Below are positions 15,516 through 25,078 of a DNA stretch of 41,094 bases, in pieces. Each line of letters begins with the position of its first letter. Position 1 is the first letter of the stretch. The DNA is from a virus, in IMG/VR virus record IMGVR_UViG_3300048927_000767, positions 1 to 41,094 of that record; one strand, given 5' to 3'. The notes below the pieces were generated by a model. That model did not search any database. It had not been told where the DNA came from and saw only the letters and a program-made list of their open reading frames with translations. The position numbers and the translations under genes are program-made.

Positions 15516-16997
15516 TTAGCGGAACTGACTGTAAACGCGCGCGACACCTGCAAAGATGTCGAACGCATTGACGAAATCGAGCGGCAGGTGAACGTTGACG
15601 CGGTTTTTGTTGTCTGCATCCAGAACAACCACCATCGCCTCCAAGGCCGCTCCAGCATTTTCCAAGACGCCCGGCATCGACACGTACGAGTGATACAAGG
15701 TGGCCTTGATCTCTTTGAGAGTTGTGAGCGCATCAAGGTTTGTCAGGTTATCATCCCGAAGTCCTTTGTTTATGTGCTCGTAAGTCAAATCCGCTCGAAA
15801 CTTTTTCAGCGCGTAAGTCAGCTGGAACACTCGCTGAATGTCACGGAAGGTCGTGTCCGGTGCGCCGTTGGTTGTCTGCTGGTGCGTAACGATCTTGTCG
15901 ATACAAACATCGCCGCTACGGTTGACACTCCAGGTCGAAACACCGTTACCGACAAAGGCATTGCGGGTCGCGTAATCCATCCAGTAGAGACGATTGCGCG
16001 GCGCCGAAATGCCTTCGACGATGAGACCCGTCTGGTTGCGCGAAACGTCACCATTCGAGCCTCCACCAAGCCATGGTGCGATACGGGCAACGAACGCAGC
16101 GACCCATTCGTAATCCGGCTCTGCAAAACCACCGCTTGTAAAACGCGGGATCATTGTCAGGTGCCAGCTGTTGCGCGCCATCGCGAAAGTCGTCAGGTTC
16201 GCGCCGGTATCTGTCTTCGGATAGAAAACATGGCCGTAGATCTGCTGCGCATACGACCACCGGCCCGACACTTCACCAAGGAAGTCATCAAGAATGGCCA
16301 AGTTGGTGGCATCACCGAACGGGCAAACGATGATTTCAAATGGATCGTCACTGAGTGCGGCGAGAACATTGCTCAGCGACGGTGCACCAGCACCAGGCGT
16401 TGCCGTGGCGAAAGTAAGCAAGCCAGCGAATGCATTGATGCGATCGAGGTCAGGCACATAGACATCCAGGCCGCTGGCATAGGTGCCCTTGTGGCGCGCA
16501 GTCAGCGTGACCACGTTTGTCGCGACTGTAGCGGTGACCGGCAGGCTCTTGCCATTAAGGCGGTTGTAACAACCATTGATCGCAGCACCCAGCGCTGTGG
16601 CAAGCTGTGCAGCCGTCATTGCCGCTGGCAATTCAACCGAGACATTCTCACCGGCAATCTGCAGAACGCCCTGCCCGCCTTCAGCTGGAGGCGCACCAAT
16701 GGTGATTGTGCGGATCTCGGCGGTACCGGCGTCAGCGACGCGACCGATCCAGATTTCCTGTGTCGGCGCATTCTTGCGGGCAGCAATAAACATGCTTTCC
16801 AGCATCGAGCCAGCACCAGCAAGGATACGGGCATCATTGCGCGTGTTGCAGATGACAATGCCGTTTTCCGGTAGCTCGCCATCCGTCGTTCCGTGGCCGA
16901 GGATCAGCATGCGGGTTTCCGCTTCGAACTGCCCACCGGACTGCACGTCGAAGGTGAAGATTGGAGCCGTGAGATTGGCAGGAATATTGGATGCCAT
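15516..16997 (-). CDS. contractile tail sheath protein (Mu gpL type)
   Basis: A 493-residue sheath protein, near the usual size for Mu gpL. It begins with I-P-A-N-L-T-A-P-I-F-T-F-D near 5-17 and has R-M-L-I-L-G-H near 29-35 and a long C-terminal domain with R-V-N-V-H-L-P-L-D-F-V-N-A near 467-479, all standard for this family. Its presence makes the phage a myovirus. The ATG overlaps the DUF2635 stop (TAATG at 16995-16999). Confidence 0.92.
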   Translation of the reverse strand: MASNIPANLTAPIFTFDVQSGGQFEAETRMLILGHGTTDGELPENGIVICNTRNDARILAGAGSMLESMFIAARKNAPTQEIWIGRVADAGTAEIRTITIGAPPAEGGQGVLQIAGENVSVELPAAMTAAQLATALGAAINGCYNRLNGKSLPVTATVATNVVTLTARHKGTYASGLDVYVPDLDRINAFAGLLTFATATPGAGAPSLSNVLAALSDDPFEIIVCPFGDATNLAILDDFLGEVSGRWSYAQQIYGHVFYPKTDTGANLTTFAMARNSWHLTMIPRFTSGGFAEPDYEWVAAFVARIAPWLGGGSNGDVSRNQTGLIVEGISAPRNRLYWMDYATRNAFVGNGVSTWSVNRSGDVCIDKIVTHQQTTNGAPDTTFRDIQRVFQLTYALKKFRADLTYEHINKGLRDDNLTNLDALTTLKEIKATLYHSYVSMPGVLENAGAALEAMVVVLDADNKNRVNVHLPLDFVNAFDIFAGVARVYSQFR

Positions 16998-17182
16998 TAT
17001 TTGGCCCCTCCATTTTTACCGGTCGCGACCGGTGTTTCGACTTTGACGAGATCGCCATCGGCAACGAGACGCGCCTCCCAAGCGGAGGACGAATTCACCG
17101 TTCGCCCGTCATCAGGCCAGTCCGGCTGACCAAAGGGCATCGACACGCGCTTGCCCGGCGCGGGTTTGTAAATATCAGGCAT
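16997..17182 (-). CDS. DUF2635 protein (Mu gp38 position)
   Basis: A 61-residue protein: I-Y-K-P-A-P-G-K-R-V near 4-13, P-D-W-P-D-D-G-R near 20-28, and a final D-G-D-L-V region give the DUF2635 pattern found before the sheath gene in Mu-like phages. The ATG at 17180-17182 with GGAG seven bases upstream is much better than a longer reading from 17362 that would run into the gene upstream. Role in tail assembly is unknown. Confidence 0.82.
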   Translation of the reverse strand: MPDIYKPAPGKRVSMPFGQPDWPDDGRTVNSSSAWEARLVADGDLVKVETPVATGKNGGAK

Positions 17183-17196
17183 GGGAAGGCTCCAGA

Positions 17197-17898
17197 TCAG
17201 GAGGAGGGAAAATTGACCGTTGCACCAGGCACGATACTGCCGGTGCGCATGTCGACACCTTGAAGAGGCGTCACTGTCTGCACAGGGAAATGCGCTGCGA
17301 GTGCCAATAGCTTGCCACGCGCGTATGATTTTTCGGGAAGAGCGGCCAGCACCGAGGCGCAAGGCTCTGGCAGATTACCGCCCTCGAACTTATCGTCGCG
17401 GATCGAGCATCGTACGACCATGGTGATGCGCTGCCACCTCACACCAAGCGAAGGAGCCGCAAACGTCTCCTCCTCGATTGAGATGATATGACGTACGATG
17501 TGTCGCCACACGCTGCCCTGCGGGCTTCGCTCCAGAAGAAAGCGAACCTGACTGCAAAGCGCACCCAGCACCAGACGCGCTTGCGGATCTGTATCCGCCG
17601 TTGCGTCAGCGCCATCGCCATCAGCAACCGCCAGCTCTGCAACGATTTCCAGCGTTGCTTCTGCTGTCGTGTCCCAAGCCGCCGAGGCGTTACCGGCCAG
17701 TTCAACCTTACTGCGCGCCGTGTAGAGCGCCAGTACCGGCGTGTATTCCCTTTCGGGGTCAAGATCCTGCAGGGTGACTTCGCGGCTATCGAGAACGTTA
17801 CGACCGGCAAGGGTCGGATATCCGTCATCGTTGAGCAACGCCTGCGTCGGACACAGGGTCTCGATCGCAGCTAGCCGCAAAGCTTCAGCAGAAAGCAT
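17197..17898 (-). CDS. tail completion/connector protein (Mu gp37 position)
   Basis: A 233-residue protein between the head-tail connectors and DUF2635, where Mu has gp37. It has an N-terminal helix, a central acidic stretch (D-G-D-G-A-D-A-T-A-D near 98-107) and a C-terminal beta part. The ATG 17896-17898 has GGAG at six bases; a GTG just before it is an alternative. Probably a tail terminator or tail completion protein, inferred from position. Confidence 0.65.
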   Translation of the reverse strand: MLSAEALRLAAIETLCPTQALLNDDGYPTLAGRNVLDSREVTLQDLDPEREYTPVLALYTARSKVELAGNASAAWDTTAEATLEIVAELAVADGDGADATADTDPQARLVLGALCSQVRFLLERSPQGSVWRHIVRHIISIEEETFAAPSLGVRWQRITMVVRCSIRDDKFEGGNLPEPCASVLAALPEKSYARGKLLALAAHFPVQTVTPLQGVDMRTGSIVPGATVNFPSS

Positions 17899-17901
17899 CA
17901 C

Positions 17902-18303
17902 TCACTCCGGTAGTGTTTGAACGATCGACATAAGGGCGAGCACTGTACCCAACCCGTCAGGATCCGCTTGACCAATCAGGAAGACAGAGCCGTCATCAAT
18001 CCGCTTCATGTAAAAGCCGGTACTCAATGCCTTGCCAGTCACGAGCGTAATGGATGCCTGTATCTGCGGAGAGCGATTGAGCATGCGACCGTTGCCAGTG
18101 AGCGGTTGAGCCTTGGACTCGTTTTCCAGCAGCGTGTTCTGAAAGAATGTCGCGACCGTTTGGTATTCGGCACCAGGCACAAGGCTTGGCTTGTCGTTCG
18201 GGCCAGTGGTCTTGCTGACCGGATAGATCATGACCGCTTTTCCATGCACCCGCTCCACCACAGAGCGGGACTTCATGGCGAGACGTTCAAACACGTTCAG
18301 CAT
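17902..18303 (-). CDS. head-tail joining protein (head completion position)
   Basis: A 133-residue mostly beta protein between the decoration protein and the gp37-like gene. The stretch I-Q-A-S-I-T-L-V-T-G near 80-89 and a C-terminal hydrophobic strand are compatible with small head completion proteins (lambda gpFII-like or HK97 gp7-like) that connect portal and tail. The two flanking genes are tightly spaced (2-3 bases), so it belongs to the morphogenesis block. Family not certain. Confidence 0.6.
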   Translation of the reverse strand: MLNVFERLAMKSRSVVERVHGKAVMIYPVSKTTGPNDKPSLVPGAEYQTVATFFQNTLLENESKAQPLTGNGRMLNRSPQIQASITLVTGKALSTGFYMKRIDDGSVFLIGQADPDGLGTVLALMSIVQTLPE

Positions 18304-18305
18304 CG

Positions 18306-18638
18306 TCAGACCGTCGTCGGGCCGAGGTTGAAGTCAACCCGTGGAGACGGATTGGCAGCGACCGAAACAGCAACACCCACAAGCGTATTGCCGCTGGCTG
18401 TCTTGTTCACAACATTGTTCGCCGCGTCATAATACACCTTGTCGCCGATAGCGATGGCGAGCGCCGACGTCTTGGCATAGTTGACAACACCCTTCGTCAA
18501 CAAAGGCAAATCCGCGCCGATGACCGCTGCCTTTTGAGCTACCCCAACAAGCGAGCCGATGACAACGAGCTTTCCAGAGGTGACATCAGCTGGTGCCGGA
18601 ACGGTAATAACAGCACCATCCTGTACGAAATTTTTCAT
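18306..18638 (-). CDS. DUF2190 capsid decoration (cement) protein
   Basis: A 110-residue protein with the DUF2190 pattern: K-N-F-V-Q-D-G near 2-8, V-T-S-G-K-L-V-V-I-G near 20-29, V-Y-Y-D-A near 68-72 and a late V-G-V-A-V near 87-91. This family forms trimeric cement proteins on capsids. It lies just after the capsid gene in transcription order, with 75 bases between them. Confidence 0.85.
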   Translation of the reverse strand: MKNFVQDGAVITVPAPADVTSGKLVVIGSLVGVAQKAAVIGADLPLLTKGVVNYAKTSALAIAIGDKVYYDAANNVVNKTASGNTLVGVAVSVAANPSPRVDFNLGPTTV

Positions 18639-18713
18639 TGAACTGACCTTTCAAAGGACCAAGAGGGAAAGAGACCGCCAGAGGTGACGGCCTCGAATTT
18701 CAAATGGCGAAAG

Positions 18714-20717
18714 TTATGAACCGACCTTGAGCATGCCTCGGAAGTCGAACGGTTTCACACCGGCATCAAGGCGAACCTTGAATTCCACACCATCGACGTT
18801 CCAGCCTTCCCGCTGTTCAAGCGTCGGAGTGTCGACGCCGTTGAGGTAAGCAACCTCGATAGTGTCGACGGCGTTCGGATCTGCCGCCATGTACCAGTTA
18901 CTGGCCGACGAGGCAGAGAGACGCGCCTCGGAAATGACCGTTGCGGTGTTGCGCGCAGGATTGGGAACGCGCTGGGTCTTGGAAGGATCAAACTCAGACG
19001 CCATCAGCACAGCTGCATCATCTTCAAGCTCAACCGGCACAAGCAAGAACTTTGGCCGGATGTTCAGACCACCGGCCGCATGTTCATCAACGTCTTTCTG
19101 AAGAGCCATAGCTGCTTTTGCAGCGCCCACTGAAGCCGCCGTAATGCCAGCCGCCGCCAAGAGGTTCTTGTGGCTTGCATGGAACAGCGCGATTCCATCA
19201 GACATGTTTGGATTAGACGTCAACACCGCATACACGAGATTGCCAACGGTACGCTTGGCAGCGCGGCCCATCTTTTGCGGGATGCGAGAGAATGCGCCGA
19301 CATCATCGTTGATGATAGCCTGACGGCTAATGCCAAACAGTCGACCATACGTGGCAAGCTGGATTGACTCTGCGCGATCACCCATGGTCGCGTGTTTGTA
19401 TTCAGCCCCTTCCTCGACCTTCGCAAGCGCGGGGAACAGTCCCGTATCAACACGGCTGCCAGGCTTGAAGTCAGTAAGAACGCCACGCGCTGTCCATTTG
19501 TCGAAAGTTTCTTCCACCTCGGTATAACCGCGCAGCATCGACTTATTGGCGATATTGGCGAGGATGTTGACGAAATCGGACGTGGTGTGCAGGCCGCTGA
19601 CCATGGTTGGCTGCATAGCGGCACCAACCATCATCAATGGATCCGAGAACGTTTTCTTGATGCCGCGCACATCGAGGGAATAACGAGCGATTTCGCGCAT
19701 TGTCATCCCTGAAAACTCATTGGCCTCGCCGCCTTCAAGGCCAGTCTTGAGAAGCAAAGCCTTCGTTGCACCAGTCGCGAACCGGTCGCCAGCATCTGCA
19801 GTAACGACTGCGGGAGAGTGGCTGATGGTTTCCGGACCGGATCGATCAGCCAGCATGTTGATGATAAGGTCGCGGGCAGAATTGGAATCGCCCTTGGCTT
19901 CCAGCATCACCTTTTCAGTTTCTTCCATAGTCAGCTTCGCAGAACGGCAACGAGCGAAGATATCCTGCGTGACATCGCGAATATCAGTCTGCGCCGTTGC
20001 AGCCGCGGGATTTGCAGGGGCCGGAGCGGCCGCAGGAGAAGTCGTCATTACGATTTCCTTTTGACGAGAGGCCGCAGCCTCGACAGTACGGGGTTCCGCC
20101 CCGTCACGGTTTTTCAACAGAGCCTCAGGGGCGTGCTTGAAGAGGGAGTATTTGAAGGTAGGCACAGACATCGTTTCGCCCGCCTCCTCCACATCGTCGG
20201 CAAAACCGAGTGAGCGCGCGACAGCACCGCGCATCCAAGTCTCAGCCGCCATCAATTCCAGGATTTCCTGCAGAGGTCGCTTGCTACGCGCTGCGTAAAT
20301 CTCCGCTGCAGACGCCGCGATTTCATCGAGCGTACCAGCAGCTTTCCGATGATCTTCAGCCGTTCCCCAAACGATCGTCGCAGGATTGTGGATCATGATC
20401 ATCGAGCCGGGTCGCATAACGACGGTATCGCCAGCCATAGCCACGACGGACGCAGCAGAGGCCGCAAGTGCGTCAACGTAGATCGTCACCTTGCCCGCGT
20501 AATTTTTAAGGGCATTGTAGATTGCGATACCCTGGAACGCGATGCCGCCGCCAGAATTGAGACGAACGGAAATATCGCCCGACATTTCGGCCAATGCCTC
20601 GACCACCTGCTCATCTGAGAATCCGGTGGTTTTGAAACCATCCTCATCCCAATCCCAGTCGCCGCCGACCATGCCGTAAAGGTGGAGCTCTCCATCCTTA
20701 ATCAGTTTGCTTGACAT
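18714..20717 (-). CDS. ClpP-type prohead protease fused to major capsid protein
   Basis: One 667-residue reading frame. Residues 1-195 are a ClpP-like maturation protease: S-G-G-G-I-A near 55-60, the nucleophile region A-A-S-A-A-S with Ser87, and M-I-H-N-P with His110. A Pro/Ala-rich linker (about 225-245) precedes a scaffold-like helical part, and the HK97-fold capsid protein occupies the C-terminal ~320 residues. ATG 20715-20717 has GGAG at eight bases. Such fused protease-capsid genes are known in phages; the protease would have to release mature capsid by self-cleavage. No internal start with a good ribosome-binding site stood out, so separate capsid expression is not evident. Confidence 0.88.
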   Translation of the reverse strand: MSSKLIKDGELHLYGMVGGDWDWDEDGFKTTGFSDEQVVEALAEMSGDISVRLNSGGGIAFQGIAIYNALKNYAGKVTIYVDALAASAASVVAMAGDTVVMRPGSMIMIHNPATIVWGTAEDHRKAAGTLDEIAASAAEIYAARSKRPLQEILELMAAETWMRGAVARSLGFADDVEEAGETMSVPTFKYSLFKHAPEALLKNRDGAEPRTVEAAASRQKEIVMTTSPAAAPAPANPAAATAQTDIRDVTQDIFARCRSAKLTMEETEKVMLEAKGDSNSARDLIINMLADRSGPETISHSPAVVTADAGDRFATGATKALLLKTGLEGGEANEFSGMTMREIARYSLDVRGIKKTFSDPLMMVGAAMQPTMVSGLHTTSDFVNILANIANKSMLRGYTEVEETFDKWTARGVLTDFKPGSRVDTGLFPALAKVEEGAEYKHATMGDRAESIQLATYGRLFGISRQAIINDDVGAFSRIPQKMGRAAKRTVGNLVYAVLTSNPNMSDGIALFHASHKNLLAAAGITAASVGAAKAAMALQKDVDEHAAGGLNIRPKFLLVPVELEDDAAVLMASEFDPSKTQRVPNPARNTATVISEARLSASSASNWYMAADPNAVDTIEVAYLNGVDTPTLEQREGWNVDGVEFKVRLDAGVKPFDFRGMLKVGS

Positions 20718-22197
20718 TTTGTGTCTCCTGAACGCCGTTCACCGGATGGCGACTGTCGCTGCTGTAAGTGAAGCCGTTTTTGTCGGCACGATCGTTGTCT
20801 GTTTTGATCTCTCGATCGAGATCTTCGGGATCGAAGCCGAGCTTTCGAACTTCGGCAGAACGCGACGACAACCCGCCGCGAATGGACTCGATTGAGGCCT
20901 TCACTTCCTTGGAAGGGTCGAACATCTCTCTGCGTGGCGGCGTCCACATGATCTTGGCTGGGACGCGACGGCCAGTTGTGGCGGCAATTCCATCCAGCAG
21001 CCATCCGCCGATCGGATCGCACAGATTAGGGATGGTCATATTCCACTGCCAGTTCTCAACTGAGCGATGGTATCTCAGCCATCCCATGCGGCTATTGGCG
21101 AAATTGCCCTGGCTGTTATCACCCGTCAGACTGGCGTAATCAGTCCCCAAGCCGACAGCAATTTTATGCAGGGTGACCGTCGAGAAATCACGGTAACCTT
21201 CGACTTGTGGAGGTACGCCAAAGGTAACGCTTTCCCCTTCGCGCAGGCGCATAACCATGCCCGGTTCCACGCCCTCGGCGGGCAACCCAGCATCGGACGG
21301 CTTCTGATCTTTTGCGCCAAGGAGTGGGTTTGAACCGCCGTCCGCCCTTGTGATGAAGGCCGCAAAACATGCAGCGATCTTCTGGCGCATCAGTTGCGCA
21401 TCTTCGTAATCTGCGAAGTCACGCATTGCCAGGATAACTGGTGCAAACCACGTAACACCGTTCATCTGACCGGCACGATCCATTCGATAAACGTGCGCTA
21501 CATCAGCTGCAGGGACACGGGAACTGTCGGGAAGACGATAGGTCGCAACGTTCCCGGGGTGCTCGCGAAAAAGGTGGTACGCAACTCTGCGTCCAAGGCC
21601 ATTGTATTCGACCCCATTAAGGATGAACCCGCCATCTGTCAGAGGGCCATCTTTCCGGGTATCGAGAAAATCCGCTTCCAATACCTGCAGCTGGAACGGC
21701 AGTGGCAACTTATCTTCCGCTCGACGAGGACGGCGACGGACTAAAATCTCACCTGACTCCACGACGCCACGCAAAACTAGATTTTCGATGCCGTAGAGGT
21801 TATTGCGACCATCCGCATCGATAGCGGTGCTGTCGCAATGATCCTTGATGAGCGCCATCATCTGATCCTTCGATGCAGCGACCAAAGTTTCGATACTTGG
21901 AATGATACCTGCGCCGACCACCCCCTCAGAAATGACTTGAACGCCGCGAGCCGCGTAAGGGTTATTGCGCACCATGTCGCGCGCGATCTCCCGCAACTTG
22001 TAGCCCTGCGAACGTATTTCAGCATTCGCATCGGTACCAATCGAGCGCCAACCTTGAGAACTGCGATTAGCGCTTGCTCCATCGTATCGCATCGCGGCGT
22101 TCTTCAGGTTTTCAGCCTGAATGCGGGCGAGCAGACGGTCGCGGCCAAGTCTTGGCGCGACAGCCAAAACAACCTTGTCGAGAATGTTGAGCTGCAT
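20698..22197 (-). CDS. portal protein, lambda gpB family
   Basis: A 499-residue protein. The conserved N-terminal R-D-M-V-R-N-N-P-Y-A-A-R near 73-84, the central A-D-V-A-H-V-Y near 230-236, and G-L-G-T-D-Y-A-S-L-T-G-D near 349-360 are hallmarks of the lambda-type portal family. It forms the dodecameric DNA channel. Its start is adjacent to the gpW-like stop, and it overlaps the protease-capsid gene by 20 bases, within the same operon. Confidence 0.9.
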   Translation of the reverse strand: MQLNILDKVVLAVAPRLGRDRLLARIQAENLKNAAMRYDGASANRSSQGWRSIGTDANAEIRSQGYKLREIARDMVRNNPYAARGVQVISEGVVGAGIIPSIETLVAASKDQMMALIKDHCDSTAIDADGRNNLYGIENLVLRGVVESGEILVRRRPRRAEDKLPLPFQLQVLEADFLDTRKDGPLTDGGFILNGVEYNGLGRRVAYHLFREHPGNVATYRLPDSSRVPAADVAHVYRMDRAGQMNGVTWFAPVILAMRDFADYEDAQLMRQKIAACFAAFITRADGGSNPLLGAKDQKPSDAGLPAEGVEPGMVMRLREGESVTFGVPPQVEGYRDFSTVTLHKIAVGLGTDYASLTGDNSQGNFANSRMGWLRYHRSVENWQWNMTIPNLCDPIGGWLLDGIAATTGRRVPAKIMWTPPRREMFDPSKEVKASIESIRGGLSSRSAEVRKLGFDPEDLDREIKTDNDRADKNGFTYSSDSRHPVNGVQETQNVKQTD

Positions 22198-22397
22198 CAG
22201 AAACCACGATGGAAACGGGCGACAACCGCATGGGATGGAGCCTCAATTGGATTGACCTCGCCTTTGATCACGTCGCGTACACGCAACATGTCGGCGACGC
22301 TGTGGTATTCGACCTCATGGGTCTGGAAGCGGACCCGCTTCGCTCCCGTGGCAATAGCCTCTTCGATTGCAGTCAGGTCCGCTGTAGTCCAGGCCAT
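22197..22397 (-). CDS. gpW-like head-tail joining protein
   Basis: A 66-residue protein between terminase large subunit and portal, exactly where lambda gpW lies. It starts M-A-W-T-T-A-D-L and has R-V-R-F-Q-T-H-E-V-E-Y near 21-31, the two-strand hairpin of gpW-type proteins. Its ATG overlaps the terminase stop (TAATG). It would stabilise packaged DNA and make the tail attachment site. Confidence 0.82.
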   Translation of the reverse strand: MAWTTADLTAIEEAIATGAKRVRFQTHEVEYHSVADMLRVRDVIKGEVNPIEAPSHAVVARFHRGF

Positions 22398-24415
22398 TAT
22401 CGGTTCCTTGAAAGCCAGCCCCTACGTGCGCTGGTGATTTGTGGATTTTCAGAAGGCGGCGGCGCGATAGTCGGCTCCTCAACAGCCTGACGGGCGTGGT
22501 TCTGTGTTTGGACAACCAGTGGCGCTGGAGCGAAAAGATCCGCATTCGCGACATCTTCGGGAACTCCTCGCAGTGACTGCAACTGTCGCCATTCATCTGG
22601 CGTCATTCGGTTGACGCCGAGATAATCGCCCAAGGCATCCCCGTAGACTTCACAGTCCAGAAGGTGGTTTTCATAACCGATACGCGGAATCCACTTCTGC
22701 AGGCCTTTAGCTTTCGCCTTGCCGCCTTTGCTTTTCGTGGTCTCATAACCGAGATATTCAGAGGTGATCTGCTTGAAATACTCCTCATCCATCCACTCGC
22801 CGAAATGGCAATAACCGGGTGGATCAGCATCTTTACCAGCAGCGCGACCTTCCTTGCGCAGGTTGGAATAGAAAGCACCTTTCAGAGACCAGGTACCAAC
22901 ACCCCACAACATGACGCCGTTGCGGATACGTTTTCCGTTCCAGTTGATATCCTGCGGCGTAGGCTGTCCCATCGGTGGCCGCGACCACCCATCAAGACCT
23001 TTGAGGCAAAACACTCCGGCCTTTCCGCGTGCCCACGTGTAAACCACGTGAGCGCGGTAACCAGTGTCTATGCCGAAGGCGTCAATCTGCCGTGTCCTGC
23101 CGAACGCGTCCTGCCACTGCTTTTGCCGAAACTCTTCTAGTTTGAGGAACGCACCACCATCAGGCTTGTCCGTATCGCCCTCGATATAACCAGCATCTAT
23201 CCGCCAACTTTGACCATCTGAGCCATAGGCTTTGAACAGATACCAGATGCCTTTCATCTGCACGTCAGCTGTTCCGACAAGGACAATGCCACCTGCCGGG
23301 ACCTGTCCGCGCCGCAGGTCTTTCGCCCGACGCTCCATCAACCGTACATGGTCAGGCGCATCGCCACGCATATCGAACGCCAGTCCGAGCGTCAGGTTGA
23401 AGAACGTCTTGAGCTTCTGCGGGTCACCATTGCAAGCGACGAAGCGTTCGGCGATTTTCTCCCACGGGACAAACGGCGAAGTCAGGGCGTCGAAGTGGTA
23501 GGACGGATATGAACCGGGCCGCGAAGCCTCAGGAATCCATTTACCCTTGCGATACAGCGCAACTTTTTCGTGGCTCTGAACAATCGAGCCGCAGCACGGC
23601 GTTGCGTAGTACGGTTCGTAGGGAAACTCATCATTGAACCGGAAATACTGCCGATCAAAGACGAATTTGAACTGCTCACCGCAACCAGGGCACGGCATGT
23701 TCCAGTAACGCTGGTCACCGGCCATGAACTTGTCGTCGATCTTCGACGAACCTTTCACGGTCGGCGTGGAAACATATGTCCGCAGCCAGTCACCAGAGAT
23801 CAGAAACGACTCTTGTCGCGCCTCGATCATTCCGAACGGATCACCCTGTCCGTCAAGATCTTCCGGGTACTCATCGATCTCATCAAGATACGCTTTGCGG
23901 ATCGTCGAGGAACGAAGGTCAGCAGCAGAGTTGGCGATCGCCAGTTTCAACGAGCCGCCCGGAAAGCGCTTCGCCAGAGCGGTCGAGCCTTCACCCGATC
24001 GGCTGGTCTGTTCGCGAACAAGTTTTTTCAATCCCGCTGTCTGCTGCAGCATGACCGACAGCTTCTCGCGATTGAATTCCGAAAGCGCGTTGGTCGTAGG
24101 CTGCACGATCATCATGCGGCACGGATCGTGCGCAATCGAATATGCTGCCGAGCAAAGCATCAGGGTTGTGAAACCGGTCTGCGCAGATTTGCGCACTGCG
24201 ATTTCATTATGGCCGCTTTCGACCATCGTCATCAGCAACGGCTCACGGATGTGAGGCGTCAGGCTGTCGTCCCAGGTATCGAGAGCGCGAGGTCCGTCCG
24301 GAACAACGATGGTCCGCGCATACTCAACTGCGTCCAGCCGTTCGGGAGGCATGATCGCAGCGGCCAGCGCTGCGGCAATGACCGCCAGCGCCGAGCGCTT
24401 CAACGTGACCTGCAT
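22397..24415 (-). CDS. terminase large subunit, lambda gpA family
   Basis: A 672-residue packaging motor and nuclease. The N-terminal ATPase has the variant Walker A R-K-S-A-Q-T-G-F-T-T at about 75-84 and Walker B A-Y-L-D-E-I-D near 175-181. A zinc-binding-like C-P-G-C near 242-245 with a later C-C-G is typical of gpA proteins. F-G-I-D-T-G-Y near 445 is in the nuclease domain. Members usually cut at cos sites. ATG 24413-24415 overlaps the small subunit stop; a GTG one codon earlier is possible. Confidence 0.93.
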   Translation of the reverse strand: MQVTLKRSALAVIAAALAAAIMPPERLDAVEYARTIVVPDGPRALDTWDDSLTPHIREPLLMTMVESGHNEIAVRKSAQTGFTTLMLCSAAYSIAHDPCRMMIVQPTTNALSEFNREKLSVMLQQTAGLKKLVREQTSRSGEGSTALAKRFPGGSLKLAIANSAADLRSSTIRKAYLDEIDEYPEDLDGQGDPFGMIEARQESFLISGDWLRTYVSTPTVKGSSKIDDKFMAGDQRYWNMPCPGCGEQFKFVFDRQYFRFNDEFPYEPYYATPCCGSIVQSHEKVALYRKGKWIPEASRPGSYPSYHFDALTSPFVPWEKIAERFVACNGDPQKLKTFFNLTLGLAFDMRGDAPDHVRLMERRAKDLRRGQVPAGGIVLVGTADVQMKGIWYLFKAYGSDGQSWRIDAGYIEGDTDKPDGGAFLKLEEFRQKQWQDAFGRTRQIDAFGIDTGYRAHVVYTWARGKAGVFCLKGLDGWSRPPMGQPTPQDINWNGKRIRNGVMLWGVGTWSLKGAFYSNLRKEGRAAGKDADPPGYCHFGEWMDEEYFKQITSEYLGYETTKSKGGKAKAKGLQKWIPRIGYENHLLDCEVYGDALGDYLGVNRMTPDEWRQLQSLRGVPEDVANADLFAPAPLVVQTQNHARQAVEEPTIAPPPSENPQITSARRGWLSRNR

Positions 24416-25038
24416 CACTCATCCCCGTCAAAATGGATATTGATGTTGACGCCATCGGCTTCCGCTTGCGCAGCCTCACCGGCCAGCGCCATCAAATGTT
24501 CTGCAACCAGCTTTCGCTGCTCTGCAATCTTGGTGCGGATCACGCGGCGTAGATGCGGCTCACCCTTGCGACTGGCCTCCATCAAATCATCAACCCACTG
24601 CATCGGCGTGCCGAGATCTCGCAGCACCTGGTCACAGATCTTGATCAGCGCACCTTCAATGCCGTTCTCGCCCTTCACAGGAATGACGAGGCCGCTTCGT
24701 TCCGCGAAGTCCAAGGCCTTGAGGCGTGCTTCGTATTTGGCACGCTCGGTCTGTGCATCGCGCAGTCCGGAGTTTTCCGAGCTGCCTTCGTCGCGCTTGG
24801 TCTGCGCACCGATTTCCTTTGCCGCATCGCCAACCGCACCAACTGCACGATCGTAAGCAGCCAGCTCAACCAGGCGCGACCGGCCTTCACGGCGTGTCGA
24901 GATCCTGCCCTCTTCCTCAAGCCGGTTCACGCGTTCGGCCACGGTCTGTCTGGTCAACCCTTTGCGTTGGGCCAGCTCAGCGACTGTTATCCAGAGGCCA
25001 CCGTCAATCGGCAGGCTATGCTGTGCATCTGTTGCCAT
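24415..25038 (-). CDS. terminase small subunit
   Basis: A 207-residue protein with an N-terminal winged helix-turn-helix: W-I-T-V-A-E-L-A-Q-R-K-G-L-T-R-Q-T-V near 16-33, then V-N-R-L-E-E-E-G-R near 37-45. A long charged helical part (about 75-110) and C-terminal helices follow. DNA recognition at cos/pac and its position just before the large subunit support the call. Its gene start is 3 bases from an array of GAGTCAGGT repeats (25041-25078), which could be its binding site. Confidence 0.78.
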   Translation of the reverse strand: MATDAQHSLPIDGGLWITVAELAQRKGLTRQTVAERVNRLEEEGRISTRREGRSRLVELAAYDRAVGAVGDAAKEIGAQTKRDEGSSENSGLRDAQTERAKYEARLKALDFAERSGLVIPVKGENGIEGALIKICDQVLRDLGTPMQWVDDLMEASRKGEPHLRRVIRTKIAEQRKLVAEHLMALAGEAAQAEADGVNINIHFDGDE

Positions 25039-25040
25039 TT

Positions 25041-25078
25041 GAGTCAGGTCGTCAGCTTTCGAGTCAGGTGAGTCAGGT
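25041..25078. repeat. three GAGTCAGGT direct repeats
   Basis: Exact 9-bp copies at 25041-25049, 25061-25069 and 25070-25078, just upstream of the terminase small subunit start. Direct repeats beside terminase genes often serve as terminase binding sites; this is a candidate, not a demonstrated cos or pac element. Confidence 0.55.

Noticed and set aside
15459-16874. 471-codon rightward open frame opposite the tail sheath gene
   Set aside because: Antisense shadow of a clearly identified sheath protein; product is Arg/Cys-rich with no domain.
23570-24856. 428-codon rightward open frame opposite the terminase genes
   Set aside because: Antisense to the terminase large and small subunits, both recognised by motifs.
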